From positions 248,001-312,000 of the forward strand of contig NZ_FNBT01000004.1 of NCBI RefSeq assembly GCF_900102425.1: a stretch of 64,000 bases of DNA, written 5' to 3'. Positions 7,445-16,263 of the stretch are shown one piece after another. The stretch comes from Blastococcus aurantiacus (GTDB lineage: Bacteria; Actinomycetota; Actinomycetes; Mycobacteriales; Geodermatophilaceae). Positions within the stretch are counted from its first letter, which is position 1. Each line of letters starts with the position of its first letter. The notes below the pieces were generated by a model. That model was not told the DNA's origin. It saw only the letters and a list, made by a program, of their open reading frames with translations, and ran no database searches. Both the position numbers and the translations under genes were made by a program.

Positions 7445-8641
7445 TCAGAGTTCGGCCGAACCCACCGCTCGGGAGGTCTCCGACCACCCCGCCGACCCGG
7501 GCGCGTGCCCGCGCTGCCAGGTGGAGGACTCGGCATGCCCCGCGCGGGACCTCGGCCGGTCGGCCAGGGCCACCCGGTCCCGGCCGCTGCGCTTCGCCAC
7601 GTACATCGCGGCGTCCGCCCGGTCGACCAGCCGCCAGAGCGCCGCCACCGGGTCCTCGCCCTCGACCGGCCGGGCCACGGCGATGCCGATGGAGGCGGTC
7701 ACCGCGTGGCCGTCGTCGCTGCGGGCGTTGGCGACCGCGAGGCGGAGCCGTTCGGCCAGCCGGCGCCCTTCCGCGACGACGCCGACCGAGCCGAGGACCA
7801 CGAGCTCCTCCCCGCCGGTGCGCGCGAGCAGGTCGGCCGGCCGGACCGCGCCGGTCAGCGACCGGGCGACGGCGCGCAGGACCGAGTCGCCGACGGCGTG
7901 CCCGAACTCGTCGTTGAGCCGCTTGAAGTGGTCCAGGTCCAGCACCATGGCGCTGAGCTGCACGCCGTCGCGCCTGGCCTGGCCCCACATCCGGGGAGCC
8001 TGCTCGACCAGGTACCGGCGGTTGTACAGCCCGGTCAGCGCGTCCTGGTGGCTGAGCGTCTCGGTTGCGACGAGCAGGCGCTGCACCCGCTGCCGCAGCA
8101 GGTACACCCCCATCGCGGCGGCGTTCAGCGTGCCGGCGCTGACGCCGGCCTGGACGATCAGGCCGACGGCGCTGTCGTAGCTCGGCCACAGGGCGGCCAG
8201 GCAGATGCCGGTCGTCGCGATCATGTGCACGCACAGCGGCCGCAGCGGGAGGAACCACGCACCGGCGAGCGCCGGGAACAGCAGCATGAGCGGTGTGGCG
8301 TACCGCAGCGGGTCCTCGATGCAGAGGACGACCACGAGGTAGATGACGTCGCCCAGGAGCACCAGCCCGAACGTGTGCGCCTGCCCGACCCGGCGGCGGA
8401 TCGCGAGGTGCGCCGACAGCGCGAACAGCAGCGCCATGGTCGCGGCGTAGGCCCACCGCCCGGCGCCGTCGCGCAGCACGCCGTCGACCAGGAGGTTCAG
8501 CGATCCCATGAGGGCGCCGATGAGCAGGAGCGCCGCGAGGGAGAGCGCCGCGACGCGGGAGTCGAGCCCCGCGGGCAGACGGCGCTCCCCGGCTCCGTCG
8601 CCGCTGGAGAGGTCGGATGCGTGCGAGGGCCGGCCGATCAC
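7445..8641 (-). CDS. Membrane GGDEF diguanylate cyclase
   Basis: The N-terminal half consists of about six hydrophobic segments with no recognisable ligand-binding motif. A GGDEF domain follows: SHQDALTGLYNRRYL starts it, LDLDHFKRLNDEFGHAVGD supplies the metal and GTP contacts, and the active-site motif is GGEEL near residues 275-279, which is catalytically competent in known enzymes. It should make cyclic di-GMP from GTP at the membrane. The GTG at 8641 is my choice because it precedes the first membrane helix by about 28 residues; the longer frame reads through the divergent intergenic region. The Shine-Dalgarno is weak, so the start is uncertain. Confidence 0.85.
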   Translation of the reverse strand: MIGRPSHASDLSSGDGAGERRLPAGLDSRVAALSLAALLLIGALMGSLNLLVDGVLRDGAGRWAYAATMALLFALSAHLAIRRRVGQAHTFGLVLLGDVIYLVVVLCIEDPLRYATPLMLLFPALAGAWFLPLRPLCVHMIATTGICLAALWPSYDSAVGLIVQAGVSAGTLNAAAMGVYLLRQRVQRLLVATETLSHQDALTGLYNRRYLVEQAPRMWGQARRDGVQLSAMVLDLDHFKRLNDEFGHAVGDSVLRAVARSLTGAVRPADLLARTGGEELVVLGSVGVVAEGRRLAERLRLAVANARSDDGHAVTASIGIAVARPVEGEDPVAALWRLVDRADAAMYVAKRSGRDRVALADRPRSRAGHAESSTWQRGHAPGSAGWSETSRAVGSAEL

Positions 8642-8758
8642 TGGAGCAGGATGCCGTACCGCTCCGCATTTCGGGGATCTCGCTGCGTCACTGTCCCTCG
8701 CCCGGGTCCGGCGTTCCGGTGGAAGAGTGGGGGCACGACCGGCAGCGAGGAGGCACAC

Positions 8759-8941
8759 ATGGCCGCAGGACCCTGGTTCTACTGCCTGAAGCACCACACC
8801 GTCGAGGGGCGCGACGGCTGCGCGGAGCGGCACCGGCTGGGCCCGTACGCCACCCGGGAGGAGGCCGAGCACGCCCTCACCTCGGTGGCCGAGCGGGAGA
8901 AGCAGATCACGGCGGAGGACCGCGCCTGGGAGGGCGACTGA
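8759..8941 (+). CDS. Small conserved hypothetical protein
   Basis: This is a 60-residue protein with the pattern WFYCLKHHTVEGRDGC, an aromatic-Cys-Leu-Lys-His-His start, then LGPYATREEAEHAL, reminiscent of a half SPOR-like repeat found in short actinobacterial proteins. The two Cys and paired His could bind metal, but this is speculation. The ATG at 8759 follows a GCGAGGAGG site. It is divergent from the GGDEF gene and 70 bases before npdG. Confidence 0.75.
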   Translation: MAAGPWFYCLKHHTVEGRDGCAERHRLGPYATREEAEHALTSVAEREKQITAEDRAWEGD

Positions 8942-9011
8942 CGGCCGCCGTCCCGCCCCCTGGATGATCGGTGCAGGCGCCGGGCCGTCCGGTACCGGAG
9001 AAGGGGCTGAC

Positions 9012-9707
9012 GTGACCGAAGGTCGTGCGGTGGAGGAACTGGTCGTCGGGATCCTCGGGGGGACCGGGCCGCAGGGCCGCGGGCTCGCCGTGCGCCTGGC
9101 CGCGGCCGGTCAGCGGATCCTGCTGGGTTCCCGCGACGCCGACCGCGCCGCCGAGGTGGCCGCGGAGGTCGCCACCCGTGCCGCGACGGCCTCGGCCGGG
9201 ACCGAGGTCTCCGTGCAGGGTGGGTCCAACGCCGACGTAGCGGGCGCCGCCGACCTGGTCATCATCGCCGTCCCCTTCGCCGGGCACGCCGCGACCGTGG
9301 CCGAGCTGGCGGCCCCCCTGGCCGGGAAGATCGTCGTCGACTGCGTCGTCCCCATGGGGTTCGACGAGCTCGGCGCCTACGTGCTCGACGTCGAGGAGGG
9401 CAGCGTGGCCCAGCAGGCCGCCGCCCTGCTCCCGGACTCCCACGTCGTGGGCGCCTTCCACCACCTCTCGGCCCGCCTGCTCGAGGACCTGTCCAAGCCC
9501 ACCATCGACGGCGACGTGATGGTCGTGGGCGACGACCGCGCCTCGATGGACACCGTGCAGGCGCTGGCCGGCCGGCTGCCGGGGATGCGCGGCATCTACG
9601 CCGGGCGGCTGCGCAACGCCCGCCAGGTCGAGGCGCTGACCGTCAACCTGGTGTCGGTGAACCGCCGGTACAAGGTGCACGCCGGCATCCGCGTCACCGA
9701 CGTGTGA
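9012..9707 (+). CDS. npdG: F420H2:NADP+ oxidoreductase
   Basis: This 231-residue Rossmann protein begins with LVVGILGGTGPQGRGLAVRL (GGTGPQG at residues 16-22), followed by ILLGSRDADRA, the NADP-binding region, then DLVIIAVPFAGH, and VVDCVVPMGFDE. This is the pattern of NpdG/Fno, which transfers hydride between coenzyme F420 and NADP. The GTG at 9012 has a GGAGAAGGGG site upstream. The C-terminal segment RLRNARQVEALTVNLVSVN is also characteristic. The stop overlaps the start of the DivIVA-motif gene (GTGA). Together with the LLM flavoenzyme at 37 kb it shows that the organism uses F420. Confidence 0.92.
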   Translation: MTEGRAVEELVVGILGGTGPQGRGLAVRLAAAGQRILLGSRDADRAAEVAAEVATRAATASAGTEVSVQGGSNADVAGAADLVIIAVPFAGHAATVAELAAPLAGKIVVDCVVPMGFDELGAYVLDVEEGSVAQQAAALLPDSHVVGAFHHLSARLLEDLSKPTIDGDVMVVGDDRASMDTVQALAGRLPGMRGIYAGRLRNARQVEALTVNLVSVNRRYKVHAGIRVTDV

Positions 9708-9991
9708 GGGCCGCCCCGATCTCTGCCGACGAACTGCGGGCGGTGCAGCTCTGCCGCCCGGGCTGGGGGAAGAAGGGCTACGCGACGGTGGAGGTGGACG
9801 CGTTCCTGGGGCGTGCGGTCGAGGCACTGACCGCGCTCGCGCTGCGGCGGGAACCGCAGTTGAGCGCGGACGAGGTGCAGCACGTCCGGTTCCGCACGCA
9901 GCCGTTCGGCCGCGGCCGGGGCTACGACGAGGACCAGGTGGACGCCCTCCTCGACCGGCTCGAGCAGACCTTCCGCAGTTCGGCGGCCTGA
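9704..9991 (+). CDS. Tandem DivIVA-motif protein
   Basis: The 95-residue protein contains two copies of the short DivIVA N-terminal motif. Residues 20-42 have W-G-K-K-G-Y-x-x-x-x-V-D-A-F-L-x-R-A-V-E-A-L, and residues 67-91 have P-F-G-R-G-R-G-Y-D-E-D-Q-V-D-A-L-L-D-R-L. In DivIVA/Wag31 this motif binds negatively curved membrane, but the long coiled coil that follows it there is absent here. A role in membrane or division-site association is inference only. Its GTG start overlaps the npdG stop by four bases. Confidence 0.8.
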   Translation: MRAAPISADELRAVQLCRPGWGKKGYATVEVDAFLGRAVEALTALALRREPQLSADEVQHVRFRTQPFGRGRGYDEDQVDALLDRLEQTFRSSAA

Positions 9992-10063
9992 CCGACCCCG
10001 GTCGACGTCCGGAATGCCGTCCGGCCCTGGCCCTTCCCGCCCCGGCGCTGCCAGGATGAGGAT

Positions 10064-10486
10064 GTGCTGTTCGCGCACGCGGTGGCGCTCCTGCACGCGG
10101 CCGCCGTCCTGTTCATGCTCACCGGGGCGCTGCTCGCCGTCCGGTGGCCCCGGCTGGTGCTCCCGCACGCTCCGCTCGCGCTGACGATCCTCGCGGTGAA
10201 CCTGGCCGGCGCGGACTGCCCGCTCACCGACCTGGAGCTGGCGCTCCGCCAGCGCGCGGGGCTGGCCGCCTACGACGGCGGCTTCCTGGACCACTACTTC
10301 TTCGGCCCGCTGGGACTGGACGTGCGGGCCGCCGGGACGCAGCTCGGCATGTACGGCACCGCGCTCGGTCTCAACGTCCTCGGGTACGGCCTCGCGCTCA
10401 GCCGGCGCCGAGGACGGCCAGCTCCAGTCGGCGCAGCGACTCCGGCATCGAGCGCGCCATGCGCGCCGGGTACCCGGGCAGCTTGA
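10064..10486 (+). CDS. DUF2784 membrane protein
   Basis: The 140-residue protein has about four hydrophobic helices. The segment LAGADCPLTDLELALRQRAG followed by a YDGGFLDHYFF block identifies DUF2784, a small integral membrane family of unknown function. The GTG at 10064 follows AGGATGAGG closely. Its 3' end overlaps the convergent SRPBCC gene by 89 bases; the overlapping tail (after the last helix, Arg/Pro/Ala-rich) looks unconserved and may be a read-through extension. Confidence 0.8.
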   Translation: MLFAHAVALLHAAAVLFMLTGALLAVRWPRLVLPHAPLALTILAVNLAGADCPLTDLELALRQRAGLAAYDGGFLDHYFFGPLGLDVRAAGTQLGMYGTALGLNVLGYGLALSRRRGRPAPVGAATPASSAPCAPGTRAA

Positions 10487-10877
10487 TCGTCAGCGGGGGG
10501 AGACGGGCGCGGCCCCATTCGTAGGAGTGGCGCACGAGCGTCCCGGCGTCGCGGGGGACGAGCTCGTAGCGCCACCACTGACCGCCGACGACGGTGCGCC
10601 CGCGCCACTCCCCGGTGGTCCGCCACGCGATGACGCGGTCGGGCTCGAAGACCACGACCTCGTTGACGCTGCGGTAGCGCAACGGACCCTGCCGCATCGC
10701 CATGGTGAACCGGGCGCCGAGGTGCAGCGGGTCCGGGCCGAGCGGCGCACCGTTCACCGTCCCGCCGCCGTCGAGGGCGCTGTGCCGGGCCGGTGAGACC
10801 AGCACCGAGAAGACGTCCTCGGCCGGCGCGGGGATCAGCAGCTCCACGGTGACGGTGCGGCCCTCGGCGCTGCCCAC
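10398..10877 (-). CDS. SRPBCC family protein
   Basis: The 159-residue protein has the START/SRPBCC fold pattern: VTVELLIPAPAEDVFSVLVS at the start, FEPDRVIAWRT in the middle, and a C-terminal helix of about 35 residues beginning LPPLTIKLPG. Such proteins form a deep hydrophobic pocket for lipids or polyketides; no ligand can be assigned. It starts with GTG at 10877, three bases downstream of the panB stop, so it is probably the last gene of a nadE-panB-SRPBCC operon. It overlaps the convergent DUF2784 gene. Confidence 0.85.
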   Translation of the reverse strand: MGSAEGRTVTVELLIPAPAEDVFSVLVSPARHSALDGGGTVNGAPLGPDPLHLGARFTMAMRQGPLRYRSVNEVVVFEPDRVIAWRTTGEWRGRTVVGGQWWRYELVPRDAGTLVRHSYEWGRARLPPLTIKLPGYPARMARSMPESLRRLELAVLGAG

Positions 10878-10880
10878 GGG

Positions 10881-11711
10881 CTACTCGAAGGAGTGCTCGG
10901 GGCCGGGGAAGACCCCGCCCCGGACCTCGTCGGCGAACTCCTGCGCCGCGCGCAGCAGCTCGCCCCGCAGGTCGGCGTACTTCTTGACGAACTTCGGCAC
11001 CCGGCCGGCGTTGAGCCCGGCCATGTCCGGCCACACCAGCACCTGGGCGTCGCAGTCGACGCCGGCGCCGATGCCGATGGTCGGGATGGTCAGCTCCTTG
11101 GTCACCTCCGCGGCGATGGCGGCCGGCACCATCTCCATGACGACGGCGAACGCGCCGGCCTCCTGCACCGCCCGCGCGTCGGCGAGCAGCTGGTCGGCCC
11201 CGGCGCCGCGACCCTGGACCCGGAAGCCGCCGAGGGCGTGCTCGCTCTGCGGCGTGAAGCCGATGTGCGCCATCACCGGGATGCCGGCCTCGTGCAGCAG
11301 CCGGATCTGCGGGGCCACGCGGACGCCGCCCTCCAGCTTGACCGCCTGCGCGCCGCCCTCCTTCATCATCCGGACGGCGGTGTCGAAGGCCTGCTGCGGG
11401 CCCGACTCGTAGGAGCCGAAGGGGAGGTCGGCCACGATCAGCGCGCGCTTGGTCGACCGGGTGACGGCCTTGGTCATGAGCAGCAGGTCGTCGACGGTCA
11501 CCGGAACGGTGCTGCTGTGCCCCAGGACGACGTTGCCCGAGGAGTCGCCCACGAGCATCACCGGGATGCCGGCCTCCTCGAAGATGGCCGCGCTGTAGGT
11601 GTCGTACGCGGTGAGCATCGCCCACTTCTCGCCGCGCTCCTTGGCCTGCTGCAGGTGGTGGATCCGCACCCGCGCGCTCGACGTCCCGCCGTACAGCACC
11701 GACTCCGTCAT
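10881..11711 (-). CDS. panB: 3-methyl-2-oxobutanoate hydroxymethyltransferase
   Basis: PanB transfers a hydroxymethyl group from 5,10-methylene-THF to 2-oxoisovalerate, the first committed step of pantothenate synthesis. The 276-residue protein has the expected [33 protein letters not shown] (metal and substrate Asp), LPFGSYE, VKLEGG, and MAHIGFTPQ blocks, and ends with the usual FVKKYADLR segment. The ATG at 11711 has a GAAGGAG site and overlaps the nadE stop as ATGA. The far longer open frame on this strand merely continues out of frame through nadE. Length is typical. Confidence 0.96.
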   Translation of the reverse strand: MTESVLYGGTSSARVRIHHLQQAKERGEKWAMLTAYDTYSAAIFEEAGIPVMLVGDSSGNVVLGHSSTVPVTVDDLLLMTKAVTRSTKRALIVADLPFGSYESGPQQAFDTAVRMMKEGGAQAVKLEGGVRVAPQIRLLHEAGIPVMAHIGFTPQSEHALGGFRVQGRGAGADQLLADARAVQEAGAFAVVMEMVPAAIAAEVTKELTIPTIGIGAGVDCDAQVLVWPDMAGLNAGRVPKFVKKYADLRGELLRAAQEFADEVRGGVFPGPEHSFE

Positions 11712-13543
11712 GACTGGGCTCCTTCGCGCACGGTGGGCAGGGTCTCCCGCCACCGGTTGGTCACGGGCAGCCGCCGGTCGCGGCCGAACGCCTTGAGGCT
11801 GATCTTGGTGCCGGGAGCGGATTGCCGGCGCTTGAACTCCGCGGTGTCGATCAGCCGGAGCACCCGGGCCACGACCTCGGGGTCGTGGCCGCGCTCGAGC
11901 AGCTCCGCCATGCCGAGGTCGCGGTCGACGTAGTCGGCGATGACGGCGTCCAGCACCTCGTAGGAGGGCAGGGAGTCGCTGTCCTGCTGTCCGGGCGCGA
12001 GCTCGGCCGACGGCGGCTTGTCGATCGAGTTCTGCGGGATGGGCTCGGTCTCGCCGCGGTCGCGTGCGTAGGCGTTGCGCCAGCGGGCGAGGTCCCACAC
12101 GAGCGTCTTCGGCACGTCCTTGATCGGCGCGAACCCGCCGGCCGCGTCGCCGTAGAGCGTCGAGTAGCCGACGGCCACCTCGCTCTTGTTCGACGTCGCG
12201 AGCAGCAGGTGCCCGTGCTGGTTGGACAGTCCCATGAGCAACGTGCCCCGGACGCGGGCCTGCAGGTTCTCCGCGGCCACCCCGGACAGCTCGACCGACG
12301 CCTCGTACGCGTCCACCATCGGGGCGATCGGGACGACGGAGTAGTGCATGCCCAGGCGGCGAGCGGAGTCCTCGGCGTCGGACAGCGAGTGCTCGCTGGA
12401 CCACTTCGACGGCAGCCCCACACCGTGCACCCGGTCGGCGCCCAGCGCGTCGGTCGCGAGCGCGGCGACCAGCGCCGAGTCGATGCCCCCGGACATGCCG
12501 AGCACCACCGAGGGCATGCCGTTCTTGTCGATGAAGTCCCGCAGACCCAGGACGAGCGCGCGCCAGACCTCCTCGCAGTCGCTGAGCGGGTCGACGACGG
12601 TTGCGGGCCGCCGGTCGAAGGCAGCCACCGGCTCCTCGGAGACCACGTGCCGGGTCACCGTCATCGGCCCGATCCGGCCCTCGCGCCGCTCGGGAACCGA
12701 CGACGGGTCGAGGTCCAGGTCGACGGTGGCCAGGTGCTCCACGAACTGGGGGGAGCGGGCCAGCAGCGTCCCGTCCGCGGCCACGGCCATCGAGTCGCCG
12801 TCGAAGACGAGCTCGTCCTGGCCACCGACCTGGTTGCAGTAGAGGACCGTCGCGCCCGCCTCGGCCGCGCGGCGGCGGACCAGCGGCAGCCGCAGGTCGT
12901 CCTTGGCCCGCTCGTAGGGGGAGGCGTTGGGGGACACGACCAGGTCGACCCCGGCCTGCCCGGCGACCCCGCACGGGCCGCCCTCCACCCACAGGTCCTC
13001 GCAGACGGTCAGCGCGACGTCGATGCCGTGCAGCCGCACGACCGGTAGCTCGGTCCCCGGGACGAAGTACCGGGCCTCGTCGAAGACGCCGTAGTTGGGC
13101 AGGTGCCGCTTGTAGTAGCGGACGACGACCTCGCCGCCGAACAGCAGCGCCGCGGCGTTGCGGGGGGCGCCCCGGCGGGGGTTCGCGTCGCCCGGGCGGT
13201 CGTCGTCGGTGGGCGTGCGGTCGACCGGGGCCGGCCCGCTCCCCTCCGTGTGCGCGAGGTACCCGACGACGACGGCGATCCCGCCCAGCCCCTGGTCGGC
13301 GAGGGTGGCCGCGAGCTCGACCAGCGAGCGTTCGCTGGCGCGGGCGAAGGACTCCCGCAGCACGAGGTCCTCGGGCGGGTACCCGGTCAGCGTCATCTCG
13401 GGGAAGACCACGAGGTGCGCGTTCTCCTGGGCCGCCCGTGCGGTCCACCGCACCACGAGCTCGCAGTTGCCCTCGAGGTCACCGACCCGGGTGTCCACCT
13501 GGGCCATCGCCACCCGCAGCTGCACAGGTCCTTGATCGCTCAC
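11708..13543 (-). CDS. nadE: Glutamine-dependent NAD+ synthetase
   Basis: This 611-residue enzyme couples a glutaminase to ATP-dependent amidation of deamido-NAD. The N-terminal nitrilase-type domain shows the catalytic Glu in [14 protein letters not shown], Lys in [14 protein letters not shown], and Cys near residue 180 in LTVCEDLW. The C-terminal synthetase domain has the pyrophosphate loop [15 protein letters not shown] near residues 351-356 and [23 protein letters not shown] at 13543 places the nitrilase domain at the usual distance from the N-terminus; the Shine-Dalgarno there is weak. Loop residues 97-120 (Pro/Asp/Arg rich) look like a lineage insertion. It is cotranscribed with panB. 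Confidence 0.95.
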   Translation of the reverse strand: MSDQGPVQLRVAMAQVDTRVGDLEGNCELVVRWTARAAQENAHLVVFPEMTLTGYPPEDLVLRESFARASERSLVELAATLADQGLGGIAVVVGYLAHTEGSGPAPVDRTPTDDDRPGDANPRRGAPRNAAALLFGGEVVVRYYKRHLPNYGVFDEARYFVPGTELPVVRLHGIDVALTVCEDLWVEGGPCGVAGQAGVDLVVSPNASPYERAKDDLRLPLVRRRAAEAGATVLYCNQVGGQDELVFDGDSMAVAADGTLLARSPQFVEHLATVDLDLDPSSVPERREGRIGPMTVTRHVVSEEPVAAFDRRPATVVDPLSDCEEVWRALVLGLRDFIDKNGMPSVVLGMSGGIDSALVAALATDALGADRVHGVGLPSKWSSEHSLSDAEDSARRLGMHYSVVPIAPMVDAYEASVELSGVAAENLQARVRGTLLMGLSNQHGHLLLATSNKSEVAVGYSTLYGDAAGGFAPIKDVPKTLVWDLARWRNAYARDRGETEPIPQNSIDKPPSAELAPGQQDSDSLPSYEVLDAVIADYVDRDLGMAELLERGHDPEVVARVLRLIDTAEFKRRQSAPGTKISLKAFGRDRRLPVTNRWRETLPTVREGAQS

Positions 13544-13649
13544 GCCGCACAGTCTGGTCTCGGACCGGCGGGCGCGGCCAGGCGGGCACCCGCTCACGCA
13601 GTACCCGGGGCGGTGTCGCGAGCGGGTCGGCGGCGCTACGGTCCCGGCC

Positions 13650-14027
13650 ATGGCCGACCTCAGCGGACCGGAACTGCTGCTCGCGGGCACGTACGCCGCC
13701 ATCGGCGTCGGCGCCGCCGTCCGTCCCGACCTCGTCCCGGCCCTGTTCGGCGGTACCGCTGGCACGCCCGAGGCCCGTACGGAGGTCCGGGCCGTGTACG
13801 CCGGGATCCCGCTGGCGCTCGCGGCCTCGGTGGTCCGCGCAGCCACCGCACCGCCGGCCCGGCGGAACGGCGTCCTCACCGTGGTCCGCGACGCCAGCGC
13901 GGGCATGGCGCTCGCGCGCCTCGGCGGGGCCGTCCTCGCCCGGCGGCTGCGGCCCTGGCCGACGGGTGCGTTCCTGGCGCTCGAGGCGGGCCTCGCGGTC
14001 GCCGCCTCCCGGGCGCGGGGCGGCTAG
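13650..14027 (+). CDS. DUF4345-like membrane protein
   Basis: The 125-residue protein has four Ala/Leu/Val-rich hydrophobic helices and the segments VRPDLVPALFGG and EVRAVYAGIPLALA that recall the DUF4345 family of small membrane proteins. No enzymatic motif is seen. It is divergent from nadE across 106 bases and ends 125 bases before glnA2. Function unknown. Confidence 0.65.
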   Translation: MADLSGPELLLAGTYAAIGVGAAVRPDLVPALFGGTAGTPEARTEVRAVYAGIPLALAASVVRAATAPPARRNGVLTVVRDASAGMALARLGGAVLARRLRPWPTGAFLALEAGLAVAASRARGG

Positions 14028-14122
14028 CTCCCGACGGGCGGGCGACCGGCAGGAGAAGAAGCCGCCCGGTTCCGTGACGTCCTCACCCCGACGGGGCAGG
14101 GTGGGGCCAGAACGGCAGGGCT

Positions 14123-14138
14123 GTCACATCCCGGAAAC
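14123..14138 (+). promoter_or_regulatory. GlnR-type box upstream of glnA2
   Basis: GTCAC at 14123-14127, a six-base gap, then GAAAC at 14134-14138 matches the actinobacterial GlnR half-site pattern gTnAC-n6-GaAAC exactly. It ends 14 bases before the annotated start codon, so the true transcription start may lie very near or the protein may begin at the second ATG (14162). No second a/b pair is visible on either side. Confidence 0.6.
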
Positions 14139-14152
14139 GAGCGGACGCGATC

Positions 14153-15502
14153 ATGGCGAGCATGGACCGACAGCAGGAGTTCGTCCTGCGCACCCTGGAA
14201 GAGCGCGACATCCGGTTCGTCCGGCTGTGGTTCACCGACGTCTCGGGCTACCTCAAGGCCGTGGCGGTCGCGCCGGCCGAGATCGAGGCCGCCTTCGCCG
14301 AGGGCATCGGCTTCGACGGCTCGGCCATCGAGGGCTTCGCCCGCGTCTACGAGTCCGACATGCTCGCCAAGCCCGACCCCGGCACCTTCCAGGTGATGCC
14401 CGCCCGGGACGGGCGGCCCAGCGACACCGCGCGGATGTTCTGCGACATCACGCTGCCCGACGGCTCGCCGTCGTGGGCCGACCCGCGGCACGTGCTGCGC
14501 CGGACGCTGGCCAAGGCCGCGGACATGGGCTTCACCTTCTACACCCACCCCGAGATCGAGTTCTTCCTGCTGAAGGACCTGCCCACCGACGGCACGCCGC
14601 CCCAGCCGGCCGACACCGGTGGCTACTTCGACCTGTCCACGCACAACGTGGCGCACGACTTCCGCCGCGAGGCGGTCTTCGCGCTGGAGGCCATGGGCAT
14701 CTCGGTGGAGTTCAGCCACCACGAGGTCGCGCCGGGCCAGCAGGAGATCGACCTGCGCTACGCCGACGCCCTGTCGATGGCGGACAACATCATGACGCTG
14801 CGGCACGTCGTCCGGGAGGTCGCGCTGGCCCAGGGCGTGCACGCCACCTTCATGCCCAAGCCGTTCACCGACCTGGCCGGCTCGGCGATGCACACCCACC
14901 TGTCGCTGTTCGAGGGCGACCGCAACGCCTTCCACGACGCCGCGGACCCGATGCGGCTGTCCACGACGGCCAAGCAGTTCATCGCCGGGCTGCTCGTGCA
15001 CGCCCGCGAGGTCACCGCCGTCACCAACCAGACGGTGAACTCCTACCGGCGGCTCCTGGCCGGCACCGAGGCGCCGACCGCCGCCACCTGGGGCCGGGCC
15101 AACCGCTCGGCCCTGGTCCGGCTGCCCGAGTACAAGCCCAGCAAGGCGCAGTCGGCCCGCGTCGAGGTCCGCTCCCCGGACTCGGCCTGCAACCCCTACC
15201 TCACCTTCGCCATCCTGCTGGCCGCCGGTCTGCGCGGGATCGAGAAGGCCTACGAGCTGCCGCCCGAGGCCGAGGACGACGTCTGGTCGCTCACCGACAC
15301 CGAGCGGCGCGCCGCCGGCTACGAGGACCTGCCGGTCTCCCTCGGCGAGGCGCTGACGGCCATGCAGGGCAGCGAGCTCGTCGCCGAGACCCTGGGCGAG
15401 CACGTGTTCGAGTTCTTCCTCCGCAACAAGTGGGAGGAGTTCAACTCCTACCGGCGCAACGTGACGCCCTTCGAGCTCCAGCGCTACCTGCCGGGGCTGT
15501 GA
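14153..15502 (+). CDS. glnA2: Glutamine synthetase, GlnA2 type
   Basis: This 449-residue type I glutamine synthetase family member has the GFDGSAIEGF segment, the metal/ATP site FYTHPEIEFFLLKD, HHEVAPGQQEID, the glutamate/ammonia region SAMHTHLSLF, and NQTVNSYRRL. It is the short form (about 446 residues in M. tuberculosis GlnA2) lacking features of the main GlnA; Mtb GlnA2 is non-essential with a debated role in D-isoglutamine/peptidoglycan or alternative amine metabolism. A Tyr in AYELPPEA near residue 367 occupies the position of the adenylylation loop Tyr. It is followed by a glutamine amidotransferase and glnE on the same strand. Confidence 0.93.
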   Translation: MASMDRQQEFVLRTLEERDIRFVRLWFTDVSGYLKAVAVAPAEIEAAFAEGIGFDGSAIEGFARVYESDMLAKPDPGTFQVMPARDGRPSDTARMFCDITLPDGSPSWADPRHVLRRTLAKAADMGFTFYTHPEIEFFLLKDLPTDGTPPQPADTGGYFDLSTHNVAHDFRREAVFALEAMGISVEFSHHEVAPGQQEIDLRYADALSMADNIMTLRHVVREVALAQGVHATFMPKPFTDLAGSAMHTHLSLFEGDRNAFHDAADPMRLSTTAKQFIAGLLVHAREVTAVTNQTVNSYRRLLAGTEAPTAATWGRANRSALVRLPEYKPSKAQSARVEVRSPDSACNPYLTFAILLAAGLRGIEKAYELPPEAEDDVWSLTDTERRAAGYEDLPVSLGEALTAMQGSELVAETLGEHVFEFFLRNKWEEFNSYRRNVTPFELQRYLPGL

Positions 15503-15525
15503 GCGGGCGCGGTTAACCTCCACGG

Positions 15526-16263
15526 GTGGCCCGCCTCCTCGTCGTCGTCCCGAGCGAGACCGACCCGCCCGCCCGGCTGGGCGGGTGGCTGGCCGACGCG
15601 GGCCTGACCCTCGACGAGCGGCACCTCGGGCTGGGCGAGGCGCTGCCGGAGTCCCTCGACGGGCACGACGGGCTGCTCGTCCTGGGCGGCCCGCAGTCGG
15701 CGACCGACGACGAGGCGACCAGCCCCGAGCTGGTCGGCGTCCGCGCGCTGCTGCGGGAGGCCATCGTCGCCGACCTGCCCACGCTGGCGGTCTGCCTGGG
15801 CGCCCAGGTGCTCGCCGAGGCGGGGGGAGGAGCGGTCCGGGTGGGCGCGGAGGGCCCCGAGGTCGGCCCGACGCTGGTCGCGAAGCGGGATGCCGCCTAC
15901 GCCGATCCGGTCTTCGGCCCGCTGCCGCTGGCTCCCGACGTCCTCCAGTGGCACCACGACGAGATCGCCACGCTGCCGCCGGGGGCGACGCTGCTGGCCA
16001 GCAACCCCCACTACCCGCACCAGGCCTTCCGCGTGGGCGAGGCGGTGTACGGCATCCAGTTCCACATCGAGACGACGCCGGAGCTCGTCCGGTCCTGGGC
16101 CGCCGCCGACCCGGTCGGCGTCGCAGCCGCGCCGGTCGACGTCGAGACGCTGTGCGCCCGGTCCGACGCCGTGCACGACGACCTCGCCGAGACGTGGGCG
16201 CCCTTCGCCACCCGCTTCGCCGAGCTGGTGCGGGCGCGCGCCGCCGGCGGTGGCAGCCGGTGA
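15526..16263 (+). CDS. Class I glutamine amidotransferase
   Basis: The 245-residue protein has the glutaminase triad of the GATase1 family: Cys90 in LAVCLGAQ, His near residue 179 and Glu near 181 in GIQFHIETTPE, plus LLVLGGPQS at the oxyanion loop. It is a stand-alone type 1 amidotransferase like those often annotated as GMP synthase homologues, but lacks a synthetase partner domain. Placed between glnA2 and glnE, and overlapping glnE by four bases (GTGA), it is probably cotranscribed with both and so linked to glutamine use; the acceptor is unknown. It starts at GTG 15526. Confidence 0.88.
   Translation: MARLLVVVPSETDPPARLGGWLADAGLTLDERHLGLGEALPESLDGHDGLLVLGGPQSATDDEATSPELVGVRALLREAIVADLPTLAVCLGAQVLAEAGGGAVRVGAEGPEVGPTLVAKRDAAYADPVFGPLPLAPDVLQWHHDEIATLPPGATLLASNPHYPHQAFRVGEAVYGIQFHIETTPELVRSWAAADPVGVAAAPVDVETLCARSDAVHDDLAETWAPFATRFAELVRARAAGGGSR

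Noticed and set aside
10881-13448. 855-residue open frame on the minus strand
   Set aside because: Only its last third is real (panB); the rest is an out-of-frame shadow of nadE.
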